From Desulfosediminicola flagellatus (GTDB lineage Bacteria > Desulfobacterota > Desulfobulbia > Desulfobulbales > Desulfocapsaceae): DNA of 64,000 bases. Of the stretch, positions 21,384 to 32,169 are shown one piece after another. Position numbers and translations under genes: made by a program. The notes under the pieces are model-generated. The model saw nothing but the letters and a program-made list of their open reading frames with translations. It ran no database searches and was not told the origin of the DNA. The stretch spans positions 512,001 to 576,000 of the forward strand of contig NZ_CP050698.1 in NCBI RefSeq assembly GCF_005116655.2. The letters run 5' to 3'. Every line of letters starts with the position of its first letter. The stretch's first letter is position 1.

Positions 21384-21923
21384 ATGTCTCGTATTGGTAA
21401 ACAACCAATTTCTGTTCCCGCTGGAGTGAAAGTTGACATCAAAGGTCAGCATGTCACAGTTACAGGTGGTAAAGGAACTTTGGAAATGGAAGTTCGTCCT
21501 GAAATCGAAGTTGTTGTTCAGGACAATGAAATATTAGTGAACGGTCGTGATGAAGGCAGACAAACAGCTGCATTCAGAGGCCTGTTCCGCAGCCTTGTCA
21601 ATAACATGGTTATTGGTGTTGTTGATGGTTTCAAAAAAGTTTTGGTTATTGAAGGTGTTGGTTATAAAGCCAACGTTGCTGGGTCTAACCTGACCCTCAA
21701 TGTAGGTTATTCAAATCCGGTAGAATATGCTTTACCTAAAGCTGTTAATGCTACCATTGAAGGTGCCAACAAGATAGTACTCGAATCAATTGATAAAGAA
21801 CTTCTCGGACTAACTGCAGCCCAGATTCGTCAAATACGAAAGCCAGAGCCATACAAGGGTAAAGGTATTCGTTATGAAGACGAGCATATTGTACGTAAAG
21901 TCGGTAAGGCTGGCGCAAGATAA
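21384..21923 (+). CDS. rplF: 50S ribosomal protein L6
   Basis: L6 (179 aa) lies near the sarcin-ricin loop at the factor-binding site. Start SRIGKQPISVPAGVKV, the two repeated L6 folds and the C-terminal block RKPEPYKGKGIRYEDE are present. A Shine-Dalgarno ACGGAGG precedes ATG 21384. Standard spc order. Confidence 0.98.
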   Translation: MSRIGKQPISVPAGVKVDIKGQHVTVTGGKGTLEMEVRPEIEVVVQDNEILVNGRDEGRQTAAFRGLFRSLVNNMVIGVVDGFKKVLVIEGVGYKANVAGSNLTLNVGYSNPVEYALPKAVNATIEGANKIVLESIDKELLGLTAAQIRQIRKPEPYKGKGIRYEDEHIVRKVGKAGAR

Positions 21924-21974
21924 TTTCTCGTAACGTTAGTCGTTGCAGGTAAAATAATATAACGGAATAGAACT

Positions 21975-22340
21975 ATGGCTAAGACGAATCCCAGGACAGT
22001 TGCGAAAGCAAAACGTGTCCGTAGAATTCGGAAAAAGATCAAAGGTACTAGTGAGCGACCACGTCTTAGAGTTTTCAAAAGCAATAAGCATATATACGCT
22101 CAGATAATCGATGACTCAGCAGGCCGTACCCTTGCCACCATGTCAACTGTTGACAAAGAGTTTTCGGCTGGTGAAGAAAAAGGTAAAACAGGCGACGCCA
22201 AAGTTGTTGGATTGAAAATCGCTGAACGGGCCAAAGCAGCCGGTGTTGAGCAGGTTGTTTTCGATCGTGGTGGTTATATATACCATGGACGTGTTAAATC
22301 GCTTTCAGAAGGTGCCCGGGAAGGCGGTCTGAAATTTTAA
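21975..22340 (+). CDS. rplR: 50S ribosomal protein L18
   Basis: L18 (121 aa) carries 5S rRNA into the 50S subunit together with L5. The basic N-terminus (about residues 1-30), the [18 protein letters not shown] core and the C-terminal [23 protein letters not shown] are typical. Length and order are normal. Confidence 0.98.
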   Translation: MAKTNPRTVAKAKRVRRIRKKIKGTSERPRLRVFKSNKHIYAQIIDDSAGRTLATMSTVDKEFSAGEEKGKTGDAKVVGLKIAERAKAAGVEQVVFDRGGYIYHGRVKSLSEGAREGGLKF

Positions 22341-22367
22341 AGTTACAAAAACATATGGGGGTGTCCC

Positions 22368-22880
22368 TTGTCTGATTTCAAACGTTCCAAAGCAGAGAAT
22401 ACTGAGGAACTGATCGAAAAGATCGTATTTATCAACAGGGTAGCTAAAGTCGTTAAAGGCGGTAGACGTTTTTCCTTTAGTGCAATCGTTGTTGTTGGCG
22501 ATGGTAATGGAAAAGTCGGTTACGGTCTTGGAAAAGCGAACCAGGTACCCGAGGCAATCCGTAAAGGTGTAGAGCGCGCACGAAAAGACATGACATTAGT
22601 TCCGTTAACCGATGTTTCGATTCCACATGAGATTATTGGAAAATATGGAGCGGGTCGCGTTTTACTTAAGCCAGCGTCTGCAGGTACCGGTCTAATCGCT
22701 GGTGGTCCTGTTCGTGCGGTACTTGAGGCAGCGGGTGTTCATAACATCCTGACAAAATGTCTTGGATCGCACAATCCGCATAATATGGTTAAGGCCACTT
22801 TGGACGGACTTCGTAGTATCCGTTCTGCCCAGACCATTGCAGATTTACGCGGAAAAACAGTAGAAGAAATTACTGCATAA
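22368..22880 (+). CDS. rpsE: 30S ribosomal protein S5
   Basis: S5 (170 aa) contributes to decoding fidelity and the mRNA entry channel. The double-stranded RNA-binding-like N-terminal domain ([22 protein letters not shown]) and the [23 protein letters not shown] block are present. Start TTG 22368 follows GGGGGTG. Spectinomycin-loop residues look like a sensitive form, though that is only an inference. Confidence 0.97.
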   Translation: MSDFKRSKAENTEELIEKIVFINRVAKVVKGGRRFSFSAIVVVGDGNGKVGYGLGKANQVPEAIRKGVERARKDMTLVPLTDVSIPHEIIGKYGAGRVLLKPASAGTGLIAGGPVRAVLEAAGVHNILTKCLGSHNPHNMVKATLDGLRSIRSAQTIADLRGKTVEEITA

Positions 22881-22953
22881 TTATTAGCGTTCGTTGGGTT
22901 CAATAATTTCATCGAACGCTTGATTTCAAATTTCCTAGAGAGAAGGTAGTCAG

Positions 22954-23136
22954 ATGGCCGAGACAATTACATTTACTCTGGTCAAAAGTGGCATAGGTAG
23001 TACTCAGAAGATACGCGCCACATTGATCGGGCTTGGGCTTACCAAAATGAATAAGACTATAACCCGGAAAGATACTCGCGAGCTGAGAGGTATGCTCGGA
23101 AAAGTACAACATCTCGTCCGGATTGAGGAGGCATAA
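22954..23136 (+). CDS. rpmD: 50S ribosomal protein L30
   Basis: L30 (60 aa) is a small 50S protein. The pattern TLVKSGIGSTQKIRATLIGLGL and LVRIEEA at the end fit the family. GAGAAGG precedes ATG 22954 and the stop lies one base before the rplO start, giving likely coupled translation. Confidence 0.96.
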   Translation: MAETITFTLVKSGIGSTQKIRATLIGLGLTKMNKTITRKDTRELRGMLGKVQHLVRIEEA

Positions 23137-23137
23137 C

Positions 23138-23593
23138 ATGTTAAATTTAAGTAATCTTTCTCCTCAAAAAGGTTCTACTAAGCAGAGAAAACGGCTTGGT
23201 AGGGGACCGGGTACAGGACACGGCAAAACTGCCGGTCGTGGTCACAAAGGTTTTAAATCCCGTTCAGGATCTGGTATCAAGCCGGGTTTTGAGGGTGGTC
23301 AGATGCCGCTTCAGCGCCGTCTCCCAAAAAGAGGATTCAATAACATATTCAAAAAAGAATATGTCCTTGTTTCTCTCGACCAGCTTGAATCCTTCGAGGG
23401 TGCTGAGGTTATTACCACAGCCGCTCTTATAGAGGCAGGCATGGTTAAAAAGGGCGCAATGGTCAAAGTTCTTGCTAATGGTACTGTTACAAAAGCTGTA
23501 AAAGTACACGTTGAGAAAATCAGCGGAAAGGCAAAAGAGCTTATTGAGGCCGCAGGTGGTGAAGTAATTCTGGTAGAAGCTGTTTCTGAATAA
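23138..23593 (+). CDS. rplO: 50S ribosomal protein L15
   Basis: L15 (151 aa) is a late 50S assembly protein. The glycine/arginine-rich N-terminus (RLGRGPGTGHGKTAGRGHKG) and GFEGGQMPLQRRLPKRGF are diagnostic. ATG 23138 was chosen because GAGGAGG lies 6 nt upstream; an in-frame TTG at 23123 overlaps that site. It precedes secY as in most bacteria. Confidence 0.96.
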   Translation: MLNLSNLSPQKGSTKQRKRLGRGPGTGHGKTAGRGHKGFKSRSGSGIKPGFEGGQMPLQRRLPKRGFNNIFKKEYVLVSLDQLESFEGAEVITTAALIEAGMVKKGAMVKVLANGTVTKAVKVHVEKISGKAKELIEAAGGEVILVEAVSE

Positions 23594-23655
23594 GAAGCAG
23601 TTTCTATCTTTGTTGCCAGATTTTTGTTTGTACGGATCGTTCATAGGGATTTATA

Positions 23656-24960
23656 ATGAGTGGATTGCAGAGTGCTGCTAACATTCCGGAGTTGCGAAAG
23701 CGGATCTTTTTCACAATCATCATGCTTGCTGTATACAGGATGGGTGTTCAAATACCTACCCCAGGCATAAATAGTGAAGCTCTCGCAAATTTTTTCGCCC
23801 AGAATGCCGGAACCCTTTTTGGGATGTTCAATATGTTCTCTGGTGGTGCTCTTGAGAACTTTTCTATCTTTGCATTAGGGATTATGCCCTATATTAGTGC
23901 ATCGATTATCATTCAGCTTCTTACTGTTGTAATACCGCAGCTTGAAGCAATGAAGAAAGATGGGCAGGCTGGACAACGTAAGATAACTCAATATACCCGT
24001 TATGGTACCGTATTACTTAGTATCATTCAGGGTACTTTTATTGCTGTCGGGCTTGAGGGCATGACTGGTCCTGGCGGCGAAGCAATTGTCCTTATTCCTG
24101 GTGTTGAATTTAAGCTGATGACTATGCTTACGCTCACTTCCGGAACCGCATTTATAATGTGGCTTGGTGAACAGATGACCGAGCGGGGAATAGGCAATGG
24201 GATTTCCCTTATCATTTTCGCAGGTATTGTAGCTCGTGTACCTGCTGCGATTGTGAACTCTATTCAGCTTGTTAAAGCTGGTGAGATCGCGATGTTCTTT
24301 ATACCGCTGTTACTCGTATTCATGGTTGCAGTAATTGCGATCATAGTTTTTTGTGAAACGTCGCAACGAAGAATTCCTATCCAATACGCAAAGCGTGTGG
24401 TGGGTCGAAGAGTGTATGGTGGACAGTCCTCGCATTTACCATTAAAAATTAACGTATCCGGCGTTATTCCACCAATTTTTGCATCATCACTTATGATGTT
24501 TCCTGCTACAGTTGGCGGGTTTATCCAGGTTGACTGGGTACAGAGAGCGTCTGCTGCTCTGCAACCTGGCACAGTATGGTACTATCTGATCTATACTGCG
24601 ATGATCGTTTTCTTTTGTTTCTTTTATACTGCGGTAACATTCAAACCTGATGATGTCGCTGAGAATCTAAAGAAAAATGGTGGATTTGTTCCTGGTATCC
24701 GTCCAGGCAAGAAAACAGCCGAATTCATAGACAAGGTGCTTACACGACTAACTGTTGTGGGTGCTATTTACCTCAGTGCTGTCTGTGTTTTGCCTACAAT
24801 TATGATTTCAAAGTTCAATATCCCGTTCTACTTTGGGGGGACAGCACTTCTGATTGTTGTAGGTGTTGCTATTGATACTATTTCACAAGTCGAATCTCAT
24901 CTGCACATGCGTAATTACGAAGGCTTCATGAAGCAGGGCAAAATTCGCGGAAGGAAGTAA
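23656..24960 (+). CDS. secY: protein translocase subunit SecY
   Basis: SecY (434 aa) is the channel of the Sec translocon in the inner membrane. Ten hydrophobic segments can be followed along the protein, with the plug region after the first (FSGGALENFSIFALGIMPYISASI) and the cytosolic loop block QRRIPIQYAKR. The C-terminal loop GIRPGKKTAEFIDKVLTRLT is also standard. Length is normal. It ends the spc ribosomal run; the map start lies 2 bp past its stop. Confidence 0.98.
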   Translation: MSGLQSAANIPELRKRIFFTIIMLAVYRMGVQIPTPGINSEALANFFAQNAGTLFGMFNMFSGGALENFSIFALGIMPYISASIIIQLLTVVIPQLEAMKKDGQAGQRKITQYTRYGTVLLSIIQGTFIAVGLEGMTGPGGEAIVLIPGVEFKLMTMLTLTSGTAFIMWLGEQMTERGIGNGISLIIFAGIVARVPAAIVNSIQLVKAGEIAMFFIPLLLVFMVAVIAIIVFCETSQRRIPIQYAKRVVGRRVYGGQSSHLPLKINVSGVIPPIFASSLMMFPATVGGFIQVDWVQRASAALQPGTVWYYLIYTAMIVFFCFFYTAVTFKPDDVAENLKKNGGFVPGIRPGKKTAEFIDKVLTRLTVVGAIYLSAVCVLPTIMISKFNIPFYFGGTALLIVVGVAIDTISQVESHLHMRNYEGFMKQGKIRGRK

Positions 24961-24962
24961 AC

Positions 24963-25754
24963 GTGTACTGTGCAGACCCAAGTTGCGGAAAATCCATTGT
25001 GATTAAGAATCATGATGAGATAATGATAATGCAGGAGGCGAACCAGATTGTTGCTGAAACACTCTGTCTGGTAATAAAGTCGGTGGAGCCGGGTATCACT
25101 ACTTTAGAACTAGATAGAATAGCAGAGGATCTGTGTCGTAAAAAGAATGCTATTCCTGCATTTAAGGGTTATCGAGGATTCCCTGGTAGTCTCTGTGTTT
25201 CAGTTAATGAGGAGGTAGTACATGGTATACCTTCAAGGAAACGCAAGCTGCGCAAAGGTGATATTATTTCCGTAGATTTTGGTGTCAAGTACAAAGGATT
25301 TTACGGAGACTCGGCAGTTACTATACCCGTAGGTAAGATAGATTCTGAAAAGCAGAGACTCCTGGATATAACCCGAGAATCTCTTGACAGAGCCATTGAG
25401 CAGGTAGTTCCGGGTAACCGGATTGCCGATATTTCAAAAGCTGTACAAGGCTATGTTGAGAAAGAAGGTTTCTCAATCGTCAGGCAGTTTGTAGGTCATG
25501 GAATCGGTACCGATTTGCATGAGGGACCGGAAATTCCAAATTTTCATCAGGGTGAGCGCTCTCCTAAGCTATTAGCAGGAATGGTGCTTGCAATAGAACC
25601 GATGGTTAACATCGGTACTTATAAGGTGAAAGTTTTACGTGATGGCTGGACTGTAATTACAGCAGACAAAAAGCCATCAGCACATTTTGAGCATTCTGTA
25701 GCAGTTACGGAAGAAGGCCCATTGGTGTTGAGTTCACGTGAAAAGTTCTGTTGA
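24963..25754 (+). CDS. map: type I methionine aminopeptidase
   Basis: Map (263 aa) removes the initiator Met from new proteins. The five metal ligands are recognisable: Asp in VDFGVKYKGF, Asp in GDSAV, His in VGHGIGTDLHE, Glu in AIEPMV and Glu in HFEHSV. The start is uncertain. GTG 24963 has a good GGAAGG site inside the end of secY and would add a Cys-containing N-terminus; GTG 24999 would give the usual family start. The secY-map-infA order is common. Confidence 0.95.
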   Translation: MYCADPSCGKSIVIKNHDEIMIMQEANQIVAETLCLVIKSVEPGITTLELDRIAEDLCRKKNAIPAFKGYRGFPGSLCVSVNEEVVHGIPSRKRKLRKGDIISVDFGVKYKGFYGDSAVTIPVGKIDSEKQRLLDITRESLDRAIEQVVPGNRIADISKAVQGYVEKEGFSIVRQFVGHGIGTDLHEGPEIPNFHQGERSPKLLAGMVLAIEPMVNIGTYKVKVLRDGWTVITADKKPSAHFEHSVAVTEEGPLVLSSREKFC

Positions 25755-25842
25755 TTAAAAATAAAATAATACTTCTCTTTTTACTTGAATTGTATTATAT
25801 TGACCGCTTTTGAGTTGAAATCTACTTTTTGCAGGAGCCTCC

Positions 25843-26079
25843 ATGGCAAAAGAAGAAGCTATAGAAGTTGAAGGAACCATTATTGAGCCTCTACCCAATG
25901 CAATGTTTAGGGTGGAGCTGGATAATGGACATAAAGTGCTTGCCCACATTTCTGGTAAAATGAGAATGCATTTCATTAAAATTTTACCAGGAGATAGAGT
26001 AACAATAGAACTTTCCCCGTATGATCTCACCAGGGGGCGAGTCACATTCAGGGCAAAGAACGCCAAAAAGAAAAAATAG
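25843..26079 (+). CDS. infA: translation initiation factor IF-1
   Basis: IF-1 (78 aa) is an OB-fold protein that occupies the 30S A site during initiation. The sequence [23 protein letters not shown], the [19 protein letters not shown] block and the YDLTRGRV end are characteristic, with a slightly long Lys-rich tail. GCAGGAG precedes the ATG. It sits between map and rpmJ. Confidence 0.97.
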   Translation: MAKEEAIEVEGTIIEPLPNAMFRVELDNGHKVLAHISGKMRMHFIKILPGDRVTIELSPYDLTRGRVTFRAKNAKKKK

Positions 26080-26093
26080 AGAGTTTGATTATT

Positions 26094-26207
26094 ATGAAAG
26101 TGCGTGCATCAGTAAAAAAAATGTGCAGTGACTGTAAGGTATTTAAGCGTAACGGAGTTGTACGCGTGTCCTGTAAGGTTAAAAAGCATAAGCAGCGGCA
26201 GGGATAA
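26094..26207 (+). CDS. rpmJ: 50S ribosomal protein L36, zinc-binding form
   Basis: A 37-residue frame, ATG 26094 to TAA 26207, reads [19 protein letters not shown] and ends KKHKQRQG. L36 is the smallest 50S protein. The zinc ligands are Cys 11, Cys 14, Cys 27 and His 32 (the C+ form). The start lies 14 bp after the infA stop, and rpsM follows 46 bp later, the standard order. Confidence 0.95.
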   Translation: MKVRASVKKMCSDCKVFKRNGVVRVSCKVKKHKQRQG

Positions 26208-26253
26208 TCAAACTTTTCACGCTAAATATTCACTTCCTTTTAGGAGATAGGTT

Positions 26254-26619
26254 TTGGCACGATTAGCTGGAGTTGACCTCCCCAAAAACAAACATTTAGA
26301 TAGGTCTTTGACCTATATTCACGGTATCGGAATCACTTCGGCGAGAAAGATACTGGATAAAGTAGATCTTCCATACACCATGAACAGTGATGATCTTGGT
26401 GGCGACGACATCAATAGGCTTCGTAAAGTTATTGAAGAAGAATTCGTTGTAGAGGGTGATCGAAGACGCGAGGTATCCATGGATATCAAGCGCCTCACTG
26501 ATCTTGGCTGTTATAGAGGGCGTCGTCACCGCATGAGTCTTCCTTGTCGCGGTCAGAGGACAAAAACCAATGCACGTACCCGTAAAGGACCTCGTCGCGG
26601 GGCTGCACGCCGTAAATAA
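26254..26619 (+). CDS. rpsM: 30S ribosomal protein S13
   Basis: S13 (121 aa) bridges the 30S head to L5 and the P-site t[28 protein letters not shown] and the C-terminal basic tail [17 protein letters not shown] are diagnostic. Start TTG 26254 follows TAGGAGATAGG. It begins the alpha block rpsM-rpsK-rpsD-rpoA-rplQ. Confidence 0.97.
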   Translation: MARLAGVDLPKNKHLDRSLTYIHGIGITSARKILDKVDLPYTMNSDDLGGDDINRLRKVIEEEFVVEGDRRREVSMDIKRLTDLGCYRGRRHRMSLPCRGQRTKTNARTRKGPRRGAARRK

Positions 26620-26644
26620 TAGATCAATATAACAGGTGTAAGAT

Positions 26645-27043
26645 ATGGCTGGAGCGAAGCGTGCTGAGGCACGAAACAAAAAAAGAGTGAAAAAGAATGT
26701 CCCTGAGGGGATTGTATTTATCTACTCTACGTTCAATAATACTATAGTAACCATCTCTGACCGGCAGGGTAACGTTGTTTCTTGGTGTAGTGCTGGTGTT
26801 CTTGGGTTTAAAGGCTCTCGTAAGAGTACTCCTTTTGCTGCCCAGAACGCAGTGGCTGATGCTGCCAAGAAGGCTGCCGATTGCGGAATGCGTAAGGTTG
26901 AAGTGAAAGTTAAAGGACCTGGACCAGGTCGTGAAGCTGCACTACGGGCGCTGATTAATACAGGATTCGAGGTGAGCAGAATTTATGATGTCACACCGAT
27001 TCCACATAACGGCTGCAAGCCTCCAAAGCGTCGCCGCGTATAA
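26645..27043 (+). CDS. rpsK: 30S ribosomal protein S11
   Basis: S11 (132 aa) shapes the platform where the Shine-Dalgarno helix lies. The blocks [20 protein letters not shown] and [27 protein letters not shown] are conserved. It follows rpsM by 25 bp; length is normal. Confidence 0.98.
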   Translation: MAGAKRAEARNKKRVKKNVPEGIVFIYSTFNNTIVTISDRQGNVVSWCSAGVLGFKGSRKSTPFAAQNAVADAAKKAADCGMRKVEVKVKGPGPGREAALRALINTGFEVSRIYDVTPIPHNGCKPPKRRRV

Positions 27044-27091
27044 CCGCGTTCAAGAGATATACGAAAATTTTATTCATAATGGAGGCCTAAG

Positions 27092-27721
<630 letters not shown>

Positions 27722-27742
27722 TAGTAGTAGTACAGTTTGTAG

Positions 27743-27780
27743 CAGATGGTCCTATTTATTGGGGCCATCTGTTTATTATT
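27743..27780 (+). terminator. hairpin between rpsD and rpoA
   Basis: A 7-bp perfect stem (27743-27749 with 27765-27771), extended inward by a G-T and two G-C pairs, is followed by TTTATTATT. It looks like a terminator or attenuator that could tune rpoA and rplQ expression relative to the ribosomal genes. Confidence 0.6.
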
Positions 27781-27898
27781 GTCAGCGTTCGGGAAAGCAT
27801 CGCTGGGAGACGACATTGTTCGCCTGTAGTGGGTTTGAATTGTGGCTTTTCCTCAGGCGCATACGAAAACAGCTAACAGAAACGCAAAGAAGGAACAT

Positions 27899-28936
27899 AT
27901 GACGCAAGCTGCCGAAGAAAAAATACCGTATTACCGAAACTGGCGCGAGCTGATCAAACCTGAGAAGATTGAAGTTGACAGAGATAAGCACACCGAATCA
28001 TATGGTAAATTTGTCTGTCAGCCTCTTGAACGGGGGTTCGCGACAACTATCGGAAATTCATTGCGCAGAATACTTCTGTCATCGATCCAGGGCGCTGCAA
28101 TTACAACAATAAAGATTGATGGTGCCCTGCATGAGTTCACCACCTTAAAAGACGTTATGGAAGATGTGAGTGAAATCATCCTTAACGTTAAGCAGGTGAG
28201 ACTCAAACTCAACTCTGAGGACTCTCAGGTTGTGGTCATTGAAAAAAATGGCCCTGGAAAAGTGACTGCTGCCGATATAGGCGCGTCTGCTTTTGTTGAG
28301 GTAATGAATCCTGAGCAGGTAATTTGTAATTTAACCGGCGACATCAATTTTAGAGCAGAGCTCACTGTTGAATGGGGTAAAGGTTACCAACCTGCTGAAA
28401 AACAGAATAAGGATGACCTGACTATTGGTCAGATCCCTATTGATGCTATTTTCACACCAGTAAAAACTATTCAATACTATGTAGCTCAAGCTCGTGTTGG
28501 TCAGCAGACAGATTACGATAAGCTAACCATTGAGATTGAGACAGACGGAAGTGTTAAGCCTGAAAATTCACTTGCTTACGCTGCCAAAATTTTAAAAGAT
28601 CAGATGACTATCTTTATCAATTTTGATGAAGAACAGGCTGAACCTGCTCACACAGAAGATGACGTCGCAGATATTGAACCACTCAACCCATATCTGGACA
28701 AACCGGTCGAAGACCTCGAACTTTCTGTACGATCCGCAAACTGTCTGAAAAATGCTGATATAAATTACATCGGTGATCTTGCACAGAAGTCAGATCAAGA
28801 AATGCTTAAGACCAAAAACTTTGGTCGTAAGTCTCTTAATGAGATAAAAGCACTCCTTTCTGAAATGGATCTTACCCTCGGTATGAGATTCGAGAACTGG
28901 GTTCGCCCATGCGATCGTGAAAGGGAAGAAGATTAG
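27899..28936 (+). CDS. rpoA: DNA-directed RNA polymerase alpha subunit
   Basis: Alpha (345 aa) dimerises to start polymerase assembly and its C-terminal domain binds UP elements and activators. The N-terminal domain shows [22 protein letters not shown], and the C-terminal domain (from about residue 265) shows [22 protein letters not shown] and [15 protein letters not shown] 27899 was chosen because AGAAGGA lies 5 nt upstream; an in-frame GTG 57 bp earlier lacks such a site. Confidence 0.97.
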   Translation: MTQAAEEKIPYYRNWRELIKPEKIEVDRDKHTESYGKFVCQPLERGFATTIGNSLRRILLSSIQGAAITTIKIDGALHEFTTLKDVMEDVSEIILNVKQVRLKLNSEDSQVVVIEKNGPGKVTAADIGASAFVEVMNPEQVICNLTGDINFRAELTVEWGKGYQPAEKQNKDDLTIGQIPIDAIFTPVKTIQYYVAQARVGQQTDYDKLTIEIETDGSVKPENSLAYAAKILKDQMTIFINFDEEQAEPAHTEDDVADIEPLNPYLDKPVEDLELSVRSANCLKNADINYIGDLAQKSDQEMLKTKNFGRKSLNEIKALLSEMDLTLGMRFENWVRPCDREREED

Positions 28937-29025
28937 GGATAAGGCAGGAGCCTTAACTATAACTAGAGAAACTCGAGTCATCCTTGGGTGGTTTTGTTCC
29001 ATTCGGGTATGTTGAGGATAGGCAC

Positions 29026-29412
29026 ATGAGACACAAGAAATCAGGCAGAAAATTAGGCCGCACAAGCTCTCATCGAGAAGCGATGTTTAGAAACATGGTT
29101 ACATCGCTTTTTGAGCATGAGCGAATCGTTACCACCAAAGAGAAAGCTAAAGAACTTCGTCCGATTGCTGAGAAGATGATTACCCTTGCGAAAAAAGGTG
29201 ATCTTCATGCAAGGCGTCAGGCAGCTTCTTACATCAGAAGCAAAGATGTCGTTCATAAGCTCTTTACTGACATCAAAGACCAGTTCGCAGAGAGAAACGG
29301 TGGTTACACCAGAATCCTGCAGACAGGTGTTCGTCGAGGTGATGCTGCATCTATGGCAATCATCGAGCTTGTTGGATATGAAGAGAAGGTCGAGACTTCT
29401 GAAGAGAACTAA
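29026..29412 (+). CDS. rplQ: 50S ribosomal protein L17
   Basis: L17 (128 aa) borders the tunnel exit. It starts [20 protein letters not shown] and ends with the usual MAIIELV segment plus a short acidic tail. ATG 29026 was chosen because TGAGGA is 7 nt upstream and matches the family start; an earlier in-frame TTG is not supported. It ends the alpha block and is followed by a strong terminator. Confidence 0.97.
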   Translation: MRHKKSGRKLGRTSSHREAMFRNMVTSLFEHERIVTTKEKAKELRPIAEKMITLAKKGDLHARRQAASYIRSKDVVHKLFTDIKDQFAERNGGYTRILQTGVRRGDAASMAIIELVGYEEKVETSEEN

Positions 29413-29440
29413 TCTCGTATCCAGATAGCAGTTAATAAAA

Positions 29441-29481
29441 AAGGCTGATTGGGGCATTATGCTCCAATCAGCCTTTTTTTT
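29441..29481 (+). terminator. intrinsic terminator of the alpha block
   Basis: A 10-bp perfect stem (29443-29452 with 29464-29473) with A's before it and a run of eight T's after it. It ends the long ribosomal transcription run that began at rplJ. Confidence 0.9.
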
Positions 29482-29537
29482 ATAGTTGCTATATCTTATT
29501 AACTGTCTTATTTGACTTAATTATTAGTTATATTGTT

Positions 29538-30302
29538 ATGAGTGAAGAAAAATTATTTCCAGAAGGAATGGAACCTTTAGGGAAAACTCCTTTTACTTTT
29601 AGCTGCCATCCCGGAGTATCGTGTTTTACTATATGTTGCAGGAAAGTTGATCTGGTTTTGTATCCATACGATGTTCTGCGTCTTAAGAGGGCCTTAGGCA
29701 TAAATTCGGAAGAATTTATGCGGAAATTCAGTAGAGTTGTAAATGGAGATAATCCATATTTTCCAACTGTAATGCTTTCACTTACAGAAGATGGAAAAGG
29801 GGATTGTCCATTTTTAACCACTGAAGGTTGTTCTGTATATGAGCATCGGCCTACAGATTGCCGGACATATCCTCTAGAGAGAGCTCTGGATCGTACTCCC
29901 GATAGACGTGGGCCAAATGAATTTTATTTTTTGACTCACCATGATTATTGTAAAGGGCACGATGAAAATATTGAGACAACTGCCCGAGCGTATGTGAGAA
30001 GTCAGCATCTCGATCAGTACAATACATATAATGAATTATGGACTGAGATCGACACTCTTTTCAGAACAAACCCATGGGCAGGAGAAGGTGCAGGTGGAGC
30101 GGGTCAGCAACTTGCCTTTATGATCTGTTACAATATAGATGGATTTCGATCTTTTGCTTTAGAGCGAAATATTCTTGCATCATTTAAACTTTCAAAACAG
30201 GTTAGAAGAGATATCGCTCTACACGATGAAGAGTTGATGAAATTTGGATTTGAATGGCTCAAATTTCTATTTACAGGAAAATCTTCGTTAATCCGCAAGT
30301 AA
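29538..30302 (+). CDS. YkgJ-family cysteine-cluster protein
   Basis: A 254-aa protein with eight or more Cys. The N-terminal SCHPGVSCFTICCR and the later GDCPFLTTEGCSVYEHRPTDCRTYPLER match the YkgJ/UPF0153 cysteine-cluster family, thought to bind zinc or iron; its biochemical role is unknown. No signal peptide or membrane segment is visible. There is no clear Shine-Dalgarno before the ATG. It stands alone between the alpha-block terminator and rpsB, so context does not suggest a function. Confidence 0.8.
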   Translation: MSEEKLFPEGMEPLGKTPFTFSCHPGVSCFTICCRKVDLVLYPYDVLRLKRALGINSEEFMRKFSRVVNGDNPYFPTVMLSLTEDGKGDCPFLTTEGCSVYEHRPTDCRTYPLERALDRTPDRRGPNEFYFLTHHDYCKGHDENIETTARAYVRSQHLDQYNTYNELWTEIDTLFRTNPWAGEGAGGAGQQLAFMICYNIDGFRSFALERNILASFKLSKQVRRDIALHDEELMKFGFEWLKFLFTGKSSLIRK

Positions 30303-30510
30303 CAACCAAAATCCAGAGAATGTTTAAATTACTACTGTTGCATTGAACTCATTATCGTGGTACATGACAGTGTTGTTCAAATTAAAGAGTATTTCATAGT
30401 GAAATGCTCATCACGTAAAAAAACACACATCTTCGATTATACTGGTGTCATATGGATTACGTATCCATAGTGATTCGGAAGATGGAGGTTAAACCAGACA
30501 AGGTGAAAAA

Positions 30511-31284
30511 ATGGCAAGTGCATCTGTAAAAGACATGCTGCAGGCAGGACTTCATTTCGGTCATCAGACCAGACGTTGGAATCCTAAGATGAAACAATAC
30601 ATCTATGGTCCACGTAATGGAATCTATATCATCAACCTTGATAAGACCAAAAAACTCTTTGATAAAGCTTGTGATTATATAACCAGCGAAGTCAAAGGCG
30701 GCGGTTCTGTTCTGTTTGTTGGAACTAAGCGTCAGGCTCAGATGATTATCAACGAAGAAGCTAAGCGTTGCGGTATGTACTACATTGATCACCGTTGGCT
30801 CGGTGGTATGCTTACCAACTTTCAAACCATCAAAAAGAGCATTGAACGTCTCAAGTTAATTGAGGGAATGCAGGCTGATGGATCCATAAAAAGATTCCCT
30901 AAAAAAGAAATTCTGTTGATGGAAAAAGAGCGCATCAAGCTTGAAAGAAACGTTGGCGGTATCAAAGATATGCGTAATCTGCCAAGCGTTATCTTCATCG
31001 TTGATCCTAAAAAAGAGTCTATCGCAGTTAATGAAGCGAATAAACTCGGCATCCCTGTTGTTGCTGTTACTGATACAAACTGTGATCCTGATGGAATTGA
31101 TTTCGTAATTCCTGGTAATGACGATGCTATCAGATCTATCAGACTTCTTAGTCACCATATTGCTGAAGCTATTCTTGCTGGTCAGGCTGAGCGTGATGGC
31201 GATGATGCTTCTGACGAGGCGATTGCCGCTGCAATGGCAGATGCCGGTGCTGAGATTGCTGGTGAAGCAGCCGCTCAGGAATAG
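30511..31284 (+). CDS. rpsB: 30S ribosomal protein S2
   Basis: S2 (257 aa) joins the 30S body and head late in assembly and recruits S1. Family blocks [39 protein letters not shown] and [22 protein letters not shown] are present; the C-terminus is Ala/Glu-rich. It begins the rpsB-tsf-pyrH-frr run, a conserved order in bacteria. The 208-bp gap before it contains no motif I can name. Confidence 0.97.
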   Translation: MASASVKDMLQAGLHFGHQTRRWNPKMKQYIYGPRNGIYIINLDKTKKLFDKACDYITSEVKGGGSVLFVGTKRQAQMIINEEAKRCGMYYIDHRWLGGMLTNFQTIKKSIERLKLIEGMQADGSIKRFPKKEILLMEKERIKLERNVGGIKDMRNLPSVIFIVDPKKESIAVNEANKLGIPVVAVTDTNCDPDGIDFVIPGNDDAIRSIRLLSHHIAEAILAGQAERDGDDASDEAIAAAMADAGAEIAGEAAAQE

Positions 31285-31328
31285 AAGGACATTTATCCTG
31301 CGATCTCATAGATAGTAGGGTAGACATT

Positions 31329-31360
31329 AAAGGGGTTTGTCTCGCGACTGCCCCTTTTGT
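31329..31360 (+). terminator. possible weak terminator between rpsB and tsf
   Basis: AAAGGGG (31329-31335) pairs with CCCCTTT (31351-31357), with an inner GTC/GAC pair closing TCGC, followed by TGTTATG. The T-run is short, so partial termination is the most that can be inferred. Confidence 0.45.
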
Positions 31361-31477
31361 TATGTTCAGTAAAAAAACATGATGCACGTATTGATTGTTG
31401 AGTTCACGTATAACTCTACGTTGGAATATGTGATGATATAAAATGCCCCTGAAGGCGTTACTTGTAAGGAGATATCC

Positions 31478-32074
31478 ATGAAGATTACAAGCCAGATGGT
31501 AAAAGACCTCAGAGATAAGACTGCTGCAGGCATGATGGATTGTAAAAAGGCCCTGGGTGAGACTGATGGAGACATGGAGAAGGCAGTCGATCTTCTTCGT
31601 CAGAAAGGTCTTGCTGTTGCTGCAAAACGTGCTGGTAAAGCTACAAGTGAAGGCACCGTTGCTACCTATATACATGCAGGTGGAAAACTTGGTGTTATGG
31701 TTGAGCTTGGGTGTGAGACCGACTTTGTTGCTAAAACTGATGGTTTTCTCGATTTCGCCAAAGAGATCGCTATGCACATTGCTGCAGTAAGTCCTCTCGG
31801 AATTACCCGAGAAGATATTCCTGCCGAAGTTATCGCTCGCGAGAAAGAGATCTATGTTCAGCAGGCTCTTGACTCAGGTAAGCCTGAAGCAATTGTTGAA
31901 AAAATGGTTTCTGGAAAACTCGATAAATTCGTTGCAGAGATTTGCCTTCTTGAGCAAAAATATGTGAAAGACCCTGATCTTACCATTCAGGATAAACTGA
32001 ATGAAGTTGTCGCCACTATGGGCGAGAACATCTCGATTAAGCGGTTTGCCCGCTTTCAGGTAGGTGCCGAATAG
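31478..32074 (+). CDS. tsf: elongation factor Ts, short form
   Basis: EF-Ts (198 aa) exchanges GDP for GTP on EF-Tu. The N-terminal VKDLRDKTAAGMMDCKKAL, the EGTVATYIHAGGKLGVMVELGCETDFVAK core with the TDFV motif that contacts EF-Tu, and the C-terminal GENISIKRFARF are present. At 198 aa it is the short form lacking the duplicated core found in the roughly 280-aa proteins of enterics. AAGGAG precedes the ATG. Order rpsB-tsf-pyrH is standard. Confidence 0.97.
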   Translation: MKITSQMVKDLRDKTAAGMMDCKKALGETDGDMEKAVDLLRQKGLAVAAKRAGKATSEGTVATYIHAGGKLGVMVELGCETDFVAKTDGFLDFAKEIAMHIAAVSPLGITREDIPAEVIAREKEIYVQQALDSGKPEAIVEKMVSGKLDKFVAEICLLEQKYVKDPDLTIQDKLNEVVATMGENISIKRFARFQVGAE

Positions 32075-32086
32075 GTTCTCCTGTTA

Positions 32087-32126
32087 CCGGCCGGCTGTCA
32101 CTAGACAGGCGGCCGGAATTGTTTTG
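32087..32126 (+). terminator. GC-rich hairpin between tsf and pyrH
   Basis: Arms 32087-32099 and 32104-32116 pair in 12 of 13 positions (one G-G mismatch) around the loop ACTA, followed by AATTGTTTTG. The very stable stem but imperfect T-run suggests an attenuator or an mRNA-stabilising structure between translation and nucleotide genes. Confidence 0.6.
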
Positions 32127-32169
32127 TAGTACCTGCTTTAATAACAACAACTGACAGAAAGGACACAGG